A DNA stretch of 64,000 nucleotides from Dehalococcoidia bacterium (GTDB lineage: Bacteria > Chloroflexota > Dehalococcoidia > Lucifugimonadales > UBA6952). Positions 45,578 through 54,925 of this stretch are shown in pieces. The position numbers were made by a program, and so were the translations under genes. A model generated the notes under the pieces. That model was not told where the DNA came from. It searched no databases and saw only the letters and a program-made list of their open reading frames with translations. Numbering within the stretch: the first letter of the stretch is position 1; each line of letters starts with the position of its first letter. Location: contig JAKUQA010000002.1 of assembly GCA_022450525.1 (NCBI GenBank), forward strand, positions 80,491 to 144,490, read 5' to 3'.

Positions 45578-46780
45578 TTACGCATTCTGGCTAACTTGAA
45601 AGAATTTTTGTTTGCCAATTTTGAATATATCACCATCTTTTAGGGAGTTCATTTCTGCATCTTCAGTGAGTTTAACACCATTTAATTCGATAGCACCTTG
45701 ATTAATTAGCCTCTTTGCTTCACTGTTACTTTTGGCCATAGAGGTTTTTACAAGTATGTTGCTTAATTTACTATTAATCATTTCATTTAAATCATGATTT
45801 TCTAAATTTTCAGGTATTTCATTTCCCTGTACTACCATTTTGAAATTTAATTCTGAATCAATTGCATCTTGGATTGTGTAGAATTGTGTAACAATATCTT
45901 TTGCTAATTCTTTTTTAAAAATCATGGGGTTCTCATTACCAAGCGACATAGCCTTTTTCATTTCTTCAATTTCGTTGTTGTTAAAATTACTTAAAACCTC
46001 TAGGTAATTTATAATTAAACTATCTGGTATTGACATTACTTTGCCATAAATATCTTCTGGTTTATCGGTAATACCAATATAGTTATTGAGGCTTTTACTC
46101 ATTTTGTTTATACCATCTGTACCTACTAAAAGAGGAACCATAAGACATTGTTGCGGTTTCATTCCATTCATAGATTGTAATTCACGTCCAACTAATAAAT
46201 TGAATTTTTGATCTGTTCCTCCGAATTCAACATCGGAATTTATCGCGACAGAATCATATGCTTGCAATAGGGGGTATAAAAATTCAGTTATTGCTATTGG
46301 TTTACCTTGTTTATATCGATTATTAAAATCTTCCCTAGCTAAAAATTGTGCAACAGTAAATTTACTTGTAAGTTCTATGACGTTTTCTAATTTAAAATCT
46401 CCATACCATTCACTTTGATAAACAACTTCAGTTTGGTCAATATCAACAATTTTAAAAAACTGTTCTAAATAAGTTTTGGCATTGCTTTCAACTTCTTCTT
46501 GCGTGAGCATTTTTCTCGTTGCAGAAACACCAGTAGGATCTCCAATTCTTGCAGTCCAATCCCCTATAATTAAAATACATTTATGGCCAATATCTTGTAA
46601 CTGTCGTAACTTTTTCAAACCTACAGCATGACCAAGATGTATATCAGAGCTGCTTGGATCAAATCCCATTTTTAAGCGAAGTGGTTTATTTTCTTTTAAT
46701 AGATTTATAAATTCTGATTCAATTATGATTTCTTCGACACCTCTTTTGGTTATTGTGTCAATTGTATTTTGGTCTATCAA
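45578..46780 (-). CDS. tyrS: Tyrosyl-tRNA synthetase
   Basis: A 400-residue class I synthetase. HIGH-type HLGH at 48-51 (SSSDIHLGHAVGL), KMSKS in INKMSKSLNN, and a C-terminal S4 RNA-binding domain (LVKTSMAKSNSEAKRLINQG). GGTDQKFNLLVGRE is the conserved TyrRS core of the TyrS-2 type, which has no long extra domain. It is two bases from ribF and on the same strand. Confidence 0.97.
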   Translation of the reverse strand: MIDQNTIDTITKRGVEEIIIESEFINLLKENKPLRLKMGFDPSSSDIHLGHAVGLKKLRQLQDIGHKCILIIGDWTARIGDPTGVSATRKMLTQEEVESNAKTYLEQFFKIVDIDQTEVVYQSEWYGDFKLENVIELTSKFTVAQFLAREDFNNRYKQGKPIAITEFLYPLLQAYDSVAINSDVEFGGTDQKFNLLVGRELQSMNGMKPQQCLMVPLLVGTDGINKMSKSLNNYIGITDKPEDIYGKVMSIPDSLIINYLEVLSNFNNNEIEEMKKAMSLGNENPMIFKKELAKDIVTQFYTIQDAIDSELNFKMVVQGNEIPENLENHDLNEMINSKLSNILVKTSMAKSNSEAKRLINQGAIELNGVKLTEDAEMNSLKDGDIFKIGKQKFFQVSQNA

Positions 46781-46782
46781 AG

Positions 46783-47718
46783 TTAATTTTTCCCCTTGAA
46801 AAGTTGTATTATTTGGTTAATATCATCGGTCATTTGTTTTTGTAATTCAACAGTATTATCGAAAGACTCTTCTTGTCTGATCCATTTCACAAAATTTATT
46901 TCTATATCTTTTCCGTATAAATTTTCATTAAAATCTATTATAAAAGATTCAATAGATTTTTCTTCATTGTTAAATGTGGGGTTATAACCAATACTAGTAG
47001 CCCCAAAAAATTCTCTTCCATCTAACTTAATTTTTGTGGCATAAATACCATTTGCTGGTAATATAGTTTTCACTGAAGACATATCTAAATTTGCTGTTGG
47101 ATAACCTAAAACAGGGTTGCCAATTCCCTTACCCTTTATGACAGTTCCTGAAATAGAATAATTTCTTCCTAAATATTGTGTACATAGGTCCATATTCCCT
47201 TCGGAGATTGCTTGTCTTGTTAGGCTACTACTTACTCGCTTATTATTAAAATTCAATTGATTAATATTAAATACTTCATAATCGAGTTCATTACCTAACT
47301 CTTTTAACTTATCTGGAGTTCCTAGTCTTTTGAATCCTATTGCTGTATCAGGTCCAAGTACTAATCCTTTTAAATTTGCAGAATTGATTATTGTTTTAAT
47401 AAATTGTTCATATGTTAATTCAGATATAGATTTGGTAAATTGTATGGGAATAACAAAGTCTATACCAATATTTTCAATAAAAGCTTTCTTTTCATCTACT
47501 GAAGTAATTAAAGGAATAGTTATAGATGGATCAAAAAGTTTTCTAGGATGATCTGTGAAGGTAATAATCCCAGATTTACAGGAATTATTTTGGGCTATTT
47601 TGCAAACTTGATTAAGTAAATGTTGGTGTCCTAAATGAACTCCATCAAACATTCCAATTGAAAAAATTGTATTTTGATGGATGTTGTAAGAGTCCAATTG
47701 AGTTCTTAGTTCGTCCAT
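46783..47718 (-). CDS. ribF: Bifunctional riboflavin kinase/FMN adenylyltransferase
   Basis: A 311-residue two-domain enzyme that makes FMN and FAD. The N-terminal nucleotidyltransferase has GMFDGVHLGHQHLL; the C-terminal kinase has KGKGIGNPVLGYPTANLDM and NGIYATKIKLDG. FAD made here would supply ETF and the molybdenum hydroxylase medium subunit. It is part of the trpA-aroH-aroG-ribF-tyrS run. Confidence 0.96.
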   Translation of the reverse strand: MDELRTQLDSYNIHQNTIFSIGMFDGVHLGHQHLLNQVCKIAQNNSCKSGIITFTDHPRKLFDPSITIPLITSVDEKKAFIENIGIDFVIPIQFTKSISELTYEQFIKTIINSANLKGLVLGPDTAIGFKRLGTPDKLKELGNELDYEVFNINQLNFNNKRVSSSLTRQAISEGNMDLCTQYLGRNYSISGTVIKGKGIGNPVLGYPTANLDMSSVKTILPANGIYATKIKLDGREFFGATSIGYNPTFNNEEKSIESFIIDFNENLYGKDIEINFVKWIRQEESFDNTVELQKQMTDDINQIIQLFKGKN

Positions 47719-47752
47719 ATCACCAAATTATTCACATGAAAACAATAAATAA

Positions 47753-48820
47753 TTATTTTATATTTTTGTATGCTTCTTCAAGTAATACTTCAGTTTCTTC
47801 CCAGCCAATACATGCATCGGTAATCGAAACACCATAAGCTAGATTTGAAGGATTAGATTCATCTAGTTTTTGATTTCCTGGGTTAATATTGCTTTCTAGC
47901 ATTAGACCAATAATATTATTGTTTCCATTAGTACGTTGATTAATAATATTCCTGAATACTCCAGGTTGTTTAGTATGGTCTTTAAATGAATTAGCATGTG
48001 AGCAATCTATAATAATGCTCGTATTTGCGCCAGAATCTTGAAGTTTATTGACAGCATCAGAAACTGACTGCGCATCATAGTTCGGTTTATCACTTCCACC
48101 TCTTAATATAAGATGCGCATCTTGATTGCCTCTTGTGGTGACAATTGATGCTTTACCAGAGCGATCAACGCCTAAAAATCCATGTTTTGAATTTGATGAA
48201 ATTATTCCATCTACAGCTAATTGAATACTTCCACCAGTTCCATTTTTGAAACCTACAGGCATACTGAGACCACTTGCTAATTGGCGATGGGTTTGACTTT
48301 CAGAAGTTCTTGCCCCAATAGCTCCCCAAGAAATAAGATCACCAAAATATTGAGGTGTAATAGGATCTAGAAATTCTGTACCAGACCACAGTCCAAGATT
48401 AGCAACATCAAGAAGAAATTTCCTAGCTTTTTTTAATCCCGAGATCATATCAAAAGTACCGTTCAAGTCAGGATCATAAACTAGACCCTTCCAACCTACA
48501 GTGGTTCTTGGTTTTTCAAAATACACTCTCATCATGACCAAAAGCTTATCTTTATATTTATCTACTAATGGTTTCAGTTTTTTAGCATAATCTAAACCTG
48601 CATCCGTATCGTGTATTGAGCAGGGGCCAGTGATGATAACAAATCTATCGTCTTCTCCAGCAAGAATATTATGTAGTTCATTTCTTCCTGTTGTTATAAA
48701 ATTACTCAGTTCATTAGATACAGGAAATTCTTCAATAAGTTCTGTAGGGGCAGGTAAAGGCTGTGTTTGTATGACGTTAGCATCATATAAGTCAGGATTA
48801 TCTTGTTGTGTCTTATTCAT
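47753..48820 (-). CDS. aroG: 3-deoxy-7-phosphoheptulonate synthase
   Basis: First step of the shikimate pathway, class I AroF/G/H type, 355 residues. ITGPCSIHD, MRVYFEKPRTTVGWKGL and GARTSESQTHRQLASGLS are diagnostic, as is IIIDCSHANS. It follows chorismate mutase, making an aromatic set with trpA. Feedback specificity cannot be read reliably. Confidence 0.96.
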   Translation of the reverse strand: MNKTQQDNPDLYDANVIQTQPLPAPTELIEEFPVSNELSNFITTGRNELHNILAGEDDRFVIITGPCSIHDTDAGLDYAKKLKPLVDKYKDKLLVMMRVYFEKPRTTVGWKGLVYDPDLNGTFDMISGLKKARKFLLDVANLGLWSGTEFLDPITPQYFGDLISWGAIGARTSESQTHRQLASGLSMPVGFKNGTGGSIQLAVDGIISSNSKHGFLGVDRSGKASIVTTRGNQDAHLILRGGSDKPNYDAQSVSDAVNKLQDSGANTSIIIDCSHANSFKDHTKQPGVFRNIINQRTNGNNNIIGLMLESNINPGNQKLDESNPSNLAYGVSITDACIGWEETEVLLEEAYKNIK

Positions 48821-48908
48821 ATTTCCTCAAGCAAGTCAATTTAATATTTATCTGAGGCGGACATTATGTACTTTTTTTAGTATTTGGTCAATTAATAACT
48901 CTTTGTGC

Positions 48909-49289
48909 TTAATTTATATCTGATCCACGATTTCGTAAATTGATTGCATCTTTTAGATAAATATTGTTAATTTCAGATTGTTTTTTGTCAGTGTTAACAA
49001 GTATCAGTACACGAATACATTTGGATATATCATTAGGAACTTCCATTTCGTGGGTATTGGACAAAGCTACTTGTGTCCATCCTAAGGATCTTCTTGCAGC
49101 AACTGCTGGGTACTCAGCAGTTAGATCTTTTGTTGTTGTGAAAAAGGCTGCTGCAATATCATCCACATTTAAATTATTTTTGTTAACAATAGATTCTAAT
49201 AGTTCTTTAGTTGCATCTATTATTGATTCTCTGTCGTTATTATCCGCTGTTGTAGCTCCTCTAATTCCTCGACATGCTATCTGAGCCAT
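48909..49289 (-). CDS. aroH: Chorismate mutase, AroH type
   Basis: A 126-residue monofunctional trimeric chorismate mutase. ACRGIRGATTADNNDRESII carries the active-site Arg, and AFFTTTKDL and FPAVAARRSLG-like segments (AEYPAVAARRSLGW) match. It converts chorismate to prephenate for Phe/Tyr. It lies 15 bases after trpA and 88 before the DAHP synthase gene. Confidence 0.95.
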   Translation of the reverse strand: MAQIACRGIRGATTADNNDRESIIDATKELLESIVNKNNLNVDDIAAAFFTTTKDLTAEYPAVAARRSLGWTQVALSNTHEMEVPNDISKCIRVLILVNTDKKQSEINNIYLKDAINLRNRGSDIN

Positions 49290-49304
49290 AGATGTTCTCC
49301 TTTG

Positions 49305-50090
49305 TTATTGTAATTCCTTTAAGAAATCTGTAGCATTTTGTACCACAGTGTTTTCATCAGAATTTGATATAATATTGACTAAAGCACTACCAATTATTCC
49401 AGCGTCTGCATGTTTATTAACTTCAGCTAAATGTATTTTTGTTGAAATACCAAAACCTAACGCTACAGGTACAGTGCTATATTGCTTAACTTCTTTAACT
49501 AAATTAATACCCTCTGCACTTAATGTTGCCCTAGCACCAGTTATACCTGCTACGCTTACACAATACAAAAAGCCATCCCCATTTTTGCATATTTCTTTAA
49601 TTCTCTCAGTAGATGTTGTTGGTGCTATGAGATATATCAGATTAATGTCATTTGAAGAACATTTTTCCAATAAAATCAAAGATTCTTCTAATGGTAAATC
49701 CGGAACGATAATTCCATCTACACCACAAGATTTAGCTTTAGATATAAATTCATCTAGACCGTACTGTAAGATTGGATTAAAGTATCCCATTAATACGATA
49801 GGGTTATTGTCATTTTTATTACGGATCATTTTGCAAACGTCAAAACATGTATCAATATTAACGCCTTTTTCTAATGCTTTTTGGCTAGATTGTTGAATTG
49901 TCACGCCATCAGCTAGAGGATCGCTAAAAGGAATACCGAGTTCAATGATATCAGCGCCAGAGTTAAATAATTCTAAAGCCAATTCAGCAGTTGTTTCGTT
50001 ATCGGGAATACCAGTTGTTAAATATAATATAATTCCCTTTTTATCATTCAATTGTAAATTTTCAAAAGTTTTTTTTATTCTGTTTGTCAT
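49305..50090 (-). CDS. trpA: Tryptophan synthase alpha subunit
   Basis: A 261-residue TIM barrel. Catalytic Glu and Asp are in ELGIPFSDPLADG; GVDGIIVPDLPLEE and GFGISTKIHL are other conserved blocks. It cleaves indole-3-glycerol phosphate and passes indole to the beta subunit, which is not in the window. trpA separated from trpB is notable: the usual trpBA pair is probably split or continues elsewhere. Confidence 0.96.
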   Translation of the reverse strand: MTNRIKKTFENLQLNDKKGIILYLTTGIPDNETTAELALELFNSGADIIELGIPFSDPLADGVTIQQSSQKALEKGVNIDTCFDVCKMIRNKNDNNPIVLMGYFNPILQYGLDEFISKAKSCGVDGIIVPDLPLEESLILLEKCSSNDINLIYLIAPTTSTERIKEICKNGDGFLYCVSVAGITGARATLSAEGINLVKEVKQYSTVPVALGFGISTKIHLAEVNKHADAGIIGSALVNIISNSDENTVVQNATDFLKELQ

Positions 50091-50189
50091 ATATTTGATG
50101 TATTATTATTTGTAGAGAAAAAAATTGAGAGAGTTAATGGTAGCATTTAGTAGTTATAGTGACAATAGCAATTAGATTGGATAAATACA

Positions 50190-50477
50190 ATGAGTGTAGA
50201 AGTTACTGATAATGCCAAAATGGAATTATTGAAAACATTAGAAAGATTGAGTTTAGAAGAAGGTCAGTATTTGAGATTAACAACCCCACCTTCATGGACT
50301 GGGCCTGGGGACTTTGGAATAGTTTTGGATACAGAACAGGATTTTGATACTAAAATAGAATTTAACGAACAGATTGTTTTACTTATTAATGAACAATTAC
50401 TCACACAGTATGAAAAAGTTATTTTTGATTTTAAAGAAACACCTGATGGTCTAAGTTTTGCCTTAGATATATACTAA
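50190..50477 (+). CDS. IscA/HesB-like protein lacking cysteines
   Basis: A 95-residue protein with the fold pattern of HesB/IscA: VTDNAKMELLKTL, GDFGIVLDTE, IEFNEQIVLLIN, FKETPDGLSFALDIY. The three Fe-S-carrier cysteines of true IscA are absent (no Cys at all), so it is unlikely to hold a cluster. It is 12 bases from apt and probably co-transcribed. Role unknown. Confidence 0.75.
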   Translation: MSVEVTDNAKMELLKTLERLSLEEGQYLRLTTPPSWTGPGDFGIVLDTEQDFDTKIEFNEQIVLLINEQLLTQYEKVIFDFKETPDGLSFALDIY

Positions 50478-50489
50478 ATAAAGAGACAT

Positions 50490-51002
50490 ATGGATTTAAG
50501 CAAGTACATTAGAGATATTCCGGATTTTCCTATTCAAGGGATAATTTTCAAAGATATAACCCCTTTGTTATCAGATACAGATGCATTTCAAGAAACTATT
50601 AACAGAATAATTAAGAATTATAATTTTGATGAAATTGATGTTATTGCTGGTGTTGAATCTAGAGGTTTCTTATTGGCAGCTCCAATAGCAGATCGTATGA
50701 AAAAACCATTAGTTTTATTTAGAAAGAGTGGGAAACTTCCCTATAAAACTAAGTCGGCAAGTTATGATTTAGAATATGGTAGCAGTACTATAGAAATTCA
50801 TGAAGATTCAATCAAAACAAAAGATAGAATATTATTGATTGATGACTTAATAGCTACAGGCGGAACATTAAGTGCATGTTTGGATTTAGTAGATCAGTTT
50901 AATGCTAAAGTTAATGGAATAGCTGTAATAATTGAATTAAGCTTTTTAAATGGCAGAGATATGCTTAAAAATGTAGATATTTTTTCATTAATTAAGTACT
51001 AG
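50490..51002 (+). CDS. apt: Adenine phosphoribosyltransferase
   Basis: A 170-residue purine salvage enzyme making AMP from adenine and PRPP. FPIQGIIFKDITPLL is the N-terminal Apt signature, DVIAGVESRGFLLAAPI is conserved, and LLIDDLIATGGTL is the PRPP motif. The start ATG is 12 bases after the IscA-like gene. Confidence 0.95.
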   Translation: MDLSKYIRDIPDFPIQGIIFKDITPLLSDTDAFQETINRIIKNYNFDEIDVIAGVESRGFLLAAPIADRMKKPLVLFRKSGKLPYKTKSASYDLEYGSSTIEIHEDSIKTKDRILLIDDLIATGGTLSACLDLVDQFNAKVNGIAVIIELSFLNGRDMLKNVDIFSLIKY

Positions 51003-51025
51003 TAATTGTACCGACTTTCACAATA

Positions 51026-51054
51026 TTGACTTTGATAAAAGTTATTTCTAAAAT
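51026..51054 (+). promoter_or_regulatory. Sigma70 promoter of MmgE/PrpD paralog 3
   Basis: TTGACT (51026-51031), 17-base spacer, TAAAAT (51049-51054), about 64 bases before the start codon. Confidence 0.65.
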
Positions 51055-51073
51055 CCTCATAAGTTGTTATTAG

Positions 51074-51104
51074 GAATTCATATTCTATTTTGAATTCAGA
51101 ATAT
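51074..51104 (+). promoter_or_regulatory. Overlapping inverted repeats in the leader of paralog 3
   Basis: GAATTCA (51074-51080) pairs with TGAATTC (51091-51097), and ATATTCT (51080-51086) pairs with AGAATAT (51098-51104). The two hairpins are mutually exclusive or could form a pseudoknot. GAATTCA also recurs directly at 51092-51098. A regulator site or chance in AT-rich DNA are both possible. Confidence 0.3.
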
Positions 51105-51118
51105 TAGGAGGTTATCCA

Positions 51119-52522
51119 ATGGGTACAACACAGCAAATGGCAAGATTTATAACAAATGCTCAATATTCCGACATACCAGAACCCGCGGTTTATGCAGCAA
51201 AACTTTGTATTTTAGACTCTATAGCATGTGCAATTTACGGAACAACAAGACCTTTGGGCAAGATTATAACTGAATTAGTAGATGAAATGGGAGGAACTCC
51301 TCAGTCAAGAGTACTTGGGACCTCAATCAAAACTAATGCAGCTAATGCTGCCTTGGCAAATGGTACTTTAGGTCACTCAGAAGATTTTGATGATATGGGA
51401 TCTGGAGGTCATCAAGCAGTAGTATTAATGCCAGTAGCTTTTGCTTTAGCAGAGGAATTGGGTTTGAATGGCAAAGATGTACTGACTTCGTATTTAGTAG
51501 GTTTTGATATTTTTGCAAATGTTGCTTTAAATATGGGGCCAGATCATTATGCTAAAGGTTGGCATTCTACATCAAGTGTAGGTACTTTGGGTTCAACTGC
51601 AGTTGCTGCAAAAGCACTAGGATTAGATGAAATGCAAACACGAATGGCAATAGGCTTAGGGGCTACACAAGCTTCAGGTTTGCGTGGAAATTTTGGGACA
51701 ATGACCAAACCTTTTCATCCTGGTAGAGCATCTCAAAGTGGAATAATAGCTGCAAAAATGGCTGGAAAAGGATATGAGTCTAATCCAGATATTATGGAAG
51801 ATAGATTTGGATATGCTGCATGTTTAGGTGAACAAATGGTTCAATTAGGAAACATGACAAGACACCTAGGTTATCCTTGGGCAATCATGGGAACAGGTAA
51901 AGAAGTAGCCAACGGAATTGATATAAAAATATGGCCATGTTGCGGCGGAACTCATGGTTCAAATACCGCCATAATAGAGTTACTCAATAATCATTCATTT
52001 AGTTCTGAAGACGTTGAATCGGTTGATATTATTACTACTGACAATCCTTCATGCATGGCACCAAATCTGCGTTGGCCAAAAAGTGGTTTACAAGGTAAGT
52101 TTTCTACTTGGTATACTGTTGCATCCCTTATTGTTGATAAAGGAAGATTAGACTTAGAAAGTTTTACTGATGACTCAGCAAACAGACCCGAATTACAATC
52201 AATGTTGGAAAGGGTAAATATAACACAAGAGGAAACAATAGCTGACCGACCTAATCGTGCGATTGGTGGTGAATCTTGGTGGGATGTTACGGTAAATCTC
52301 AAAAATGGAAGTCAACTAAATACAAGAGTTCCAGGACATGGTGATACATATGGCCCGTATACTAATATTCAAGTAATTGATAAATTTCAGGCTTTGGCTG
52401 GTGCTGTAATTTCGCCAAGCCAAGTAGACACACTTTTGAATTTGGTTATGGACTTAGAAAATCAATCAGATGTTGTGCAGATTATGGATGCAGCAACTTT
52501 GGGGTTAGCTGTTAAGGCTTAA
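51119..52522 (+). CDS. MmgE/PrpD family protein (paralog 3)
   Basis: A 467-residue MmgE/PrpD protein with NGTLGHSEDFDDMGSGGHQAV, GWHSTSSVGTLGSTA, TKPFHPGRASQSG and WPCCGGTHGSN. AGGAGG precedes the ATG by seven bases, and a strong promoter and terminator frame it as a single-gene unit. Among the three paralogs it is closest in N-terminal motif to paralog 1 (both begin with a Met-Gly-x-Thr type start and share RVxGTxIKTxxxNAALANG). Substrate unknown. Confidence 0.9.
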   Translation: MGTTQQMARFITNAQYSDIPEPAVYAAKLCILDSIACAIYGTTRPLGKIITELVDEMGGTPQSRVLGTSIKTNAANAALANGTLGHSEDFDDMGSGGHQAVVLMPVAFALAEELGLNGKDVLTSYLVGFDIFANVALNMGPDHYAKGWHSTSSVGTLGSTAVAAKALGLDEMQTRMAIGLGATQASGLRGNFGTMTKPFHPGRASQSGIIAAKMAGKGYESNPDIMEDRFGYAACLGEQMVQLGNMTRHLGYPWAIMGTGKEVANGIDIKIWPCCGGTHGSNTAIIELLNNHSFSSEDVESVDIITTDNPSCMAPNLRWPKSGLQGKFSTWYTVASLIVDKGRLDLESFTDDSANRPELQSMLERVNITQEETIADRPNRAIGGESWWDVTVNLKNGSQLNTRVPGHGDTYGPYTNIQVIDKFQALAGAVISPSQVDTLLNLVMDLENQSDVVQIMDAATLGLAVKA

Positions 52523-52527
52523 ATTAA

Positions 52528-52569
52528 TAAAAAGAAGCCACTTTTGTTAAATAGTGGCTTCTTTTTTTT
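52528..52569 (+). terminator. Intrinsic terminator after MmgE/PrpD paralog 3
   Basis: The hairpin core AAGAAGCCACT/AGTGGCTTCTT (about 52532-52542 and 52553-52563) is followed by a run of Ts to 52569. It lies just after the paralog 3 stop and before the amidohydrolase gene. Confidence 0.9.
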
Positions 52570-52582
52570 GAAAGAAATAATT

Positions 52583-54178
52583 ATGTATGAAGTTGTTATC
52601 CGTAATGGATATATATATGACGGTTTAGGGTCAAATCCCTATATTGCTGATATAGCTATTTTAAATGGCATTATTGTAGCGATTGGTAAAATAGAAGATG
52701 AAGCATTAAATGTCATTGATGCTTCTGGTTATTCTGTATCACCAGGTTTTATTGATTTACACACACATAGTGATTTGTCTTTTTTAATCGAACCATTAGC
52801 AGATAGTAAATTAAGACAAGGATGTACTTTTGAACTTATTGGTAATTGTGGACGAAGTGATGGCGGTCCTCTCTTTGGAGAAGCATTTGACCTTACAAGT
52901 GAAAGACTTGAAACATTAAATTTTACACCAAATTTTACTTTAACCGGGAACTATGCTGATTATCTTAATTTACTTGAACAAAAAGGGACTTTAATAAATA
53001 TAGCTGGACAAATTGGGCATGGGACTTTAAGAACAAGTGTGATAGGTTCAGGAGACACTAACCCAACTCTTGATGAATTAGATAATATGATATCACTTTT
53101 AGATGAATGTTTAGATCAAGGCGCTATGGGTTTTTCAACAGGTCTTTATTACGCTCCAGGAAATTATTCTCGTACAGAAGAAATAATAAAATTATGTAAT
53201 GTTGCATCAAAAAAAAATAAGCTTTATTCAACCCATATGAGGGACGAAAGTGACTATTCTATAGGTCTTCGTGGTGCATTAGAAGAAACAATGAGTATAG
53301 CTCAAATATCTGGAGTAAAAACACAAGTATCCCATTTAAAATGTATTGGCCCTGTAACATGGGGACAAGCAGATATTCTCTTATCAAGAATTGATGAGAT
53401 GAGACGTGGTGGATATGATGTAATAGCTGATCAATATCCTTACACGGGTAGCAGTACTATGTTGGCAGGAGCAGTTTTTCCTAGATGGGTACAAGCGGGA
53501 GGAAGAGCAGAAGCGCTACAGAGAATAGAAGACCCTGCTCTGTATGATAGATTAAAAAAAGATATTTCTAGAAATTTCTATAGGAGAGGTGGGGCAGGTG
53601 CAATTAGCATAGCTCAATGCCCAGATAATCGAGAGTTTGATGGATTAAATTTAGAAGAAATCTCAGATGTTATGAATTGCGATCCAGAAGATGCCGCAAT
53701 TACTCTTTTCAAGGGTGGAACTGTTCATGTTATTGCTCATTCTTTAAAACAAGATGATGTAGATAAAATTGCTTGCCATCCATACGTTTGTGTTGGAAGC
53801 GATGGTAGCTCAATCCGAACGGAAGGCCCGTTGTCTGTTGGATCACCGCATCCAAGAAGTTATGGGACTTTCCCAAGATTTATCAAACAATACGTTAGAG
53901 AGAAAAAAATGTTATCAATGCAAGAGGCAATTCGTAAAATGACCTCACTACCTGCAAGTAGACTCGATTTAAAAAGACGTGGGTCTTTAATTGTTAATAA
54001 TTGGGCAGATATAGTAATTTTTGATCCAGAAAAGATAGATGATAAATCAACATTTGCTAATCCGCACCAATATTCAGTAGGTATCAAATCTGTTTTAGTA
54101 AATGGGCATATAGCCTACAAAGACGATATAGTAAATACAGAACATCGTGGTAAAATCATAAGAGATAATAATGATTAA
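52583..54178 (+). CDS. N-acyl-D-amino-acid deacylase (D-aminoacylase)
   Basis: A 531-residue amidohydrolase. The metal motif is GFIDLHTHSDLSF (His60 and His62), with ADQYPYTGSSTMLAGA, GQIGHGTLR and VGSDGSS further on. It releases free D-amino acids from N-acylated forms; dihydropyrimidinase-like or other amide substrates are alternatives. The ATG at 52583 lies 14 bases beyond the T-run; an earlier TTG falls inside the terminator and is rejected. Confidence 0.88.
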   Translation: MYEVVIRNGYIYDGLGSNPYIADIAILNGIIVAIGKIEDEALNVIDASGYSVSPGFIDLHTHSDLSFLIEPLADSKLRQGCTFELIGNCGRSDGGPLFGEAFDLTSERLETLNFTPNFTLTGNYADYLNLLEQKGTLINIAGQIGHGTLRTSVIGSGDTNPTLDELDNMISLLDECLDQGAMGFSTGLYYAPGNYSRTEEIIKLCNVASKKNKLYSTHMRDESDYSIGLRGALEETMSIAQISGVKTQVSHLKCIGPVTWGQADILLSRIDEMRRGGYDVIADQYPYTGSSTMLAGAVFPRWVQAGGRAEALQRIEDPALYDRLKKDISRNFYRRGGAGAISIAQCPDNREFDGLNLEEISDVMNCDPEDAAITLFKGGTVHVIAHSLKQDDVDKIACHPYVCVGSDGSSIRTEGPLSVGSPHPRSYGTFPRFIKQYVREKKMLSMQEAIRKMTSLPASRLDLKRRGSLIVNNWADIVIFDPEKIDDKSTFANPHQYSVGIKSVLVNGHIAYKDDIVNTEHRGKIIRDNND

Positions 54179-54193
54179 TATGGGTGTTTATTG

Positions 54194-54925
54194 ATGAGTC
54201 TATCATTTGAAATTGGAGATGAATATAGTCCTAGAGGGCATGCAATTATTTACTATACCTCAGGTTCGAAATATTTTATGGCATATATAGTAATAATTCC
54301 GATATCTTTCGATTTTACTAAATTTATGCCTCCAGTAATTTCATCTCAAATTAATGCCGAAGAAATGGCAGGATTTTCTGCTTTCGCCTTACCTCCTGTG
54401 CCTGAAGAAATACCAGATGGATATGATTTTATAAGAAGTTTGGCTGTTAGTAGAAGTGACGATTTGATTTATGGAGGCACATTTAATGAATCTAATTTAA
54501 TTGAGTCCGCGCAATCTGTGAATAATCAAGTAGAAAATTATTCAGAACTATATAAAAAATCACAAAGTTCTTATCATCAATCTATACCTGAAAGCTCAGA
54601 AGATCTTAATGTACAAAATGTTATGTTATCCTTGATGTCTGAAAAAGATAAATTGGGAGAAATATCAAAACTTATAGGTAAATTACAGTTTGCCGTAGAA
54701 GGGAAAGATACAGATCAAGTTCAAGAAACAGAATCCGAAATCAATAATATTTCTTCGTACTTTCCTGAAGAATACAAAATAGGAGCTATTTTACATTTGG
54801 TGAAGAACAATTCATTAAATTCTAGTAAGCTTATTCAACTCTATATCGAAAGATGTTACAAACTTGCAGATAATGACGTTGATGGCGTTTTTCTCCTTGA
54901 TAAAGCTATAGATGAGATTAATTAA
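54194..54925 (+). CDS. Unknown lineage-type protein
   Basis: A 243-residue protein. Its N-terminal 100 residues contain hydrophobic strands (HAIIYYTSGSKYFMAYIVII) and Pro-rich AFALPPVPEEIPDGYDF; the rest is Ser/Glu-rich and helical (coiled-coil likely around residues 100-180). No family is recognised. The stop overlaps that of the convergent TPR gene (TTAA). Start ATG at 54194; a TTG one codon earlier is unlikely. Confidence 0.65.
   Translation: MSLSFEIGDEYSPRGHAIIYYTSGSKYFMAYIVIIPISFDFTKFMPPVISSQINAEEMAGFSAFALPPVPEEIPDGYDFIRSLAVSRSDDLIYGGTFNESNLIESAQSVNNQVENYSELYKKSQSSYHQSIPESSEDLNVQNVMLSLMSEKDKLGEISKLIGKLQFAVEGKDTDQVQETESEINNISSYFPEEYKIGAILHLVKNNSLNSSKLIQLYIERCYKLADNDVDGVFLLDKAIDEIN

Noticed and set aside
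49348..49896. Long open frame on the plus strand opposite trpA
   Set aside because: It lies wholly inside trpA on the other strand, has no ribosome site, and its translation is low-complexity without domain features.
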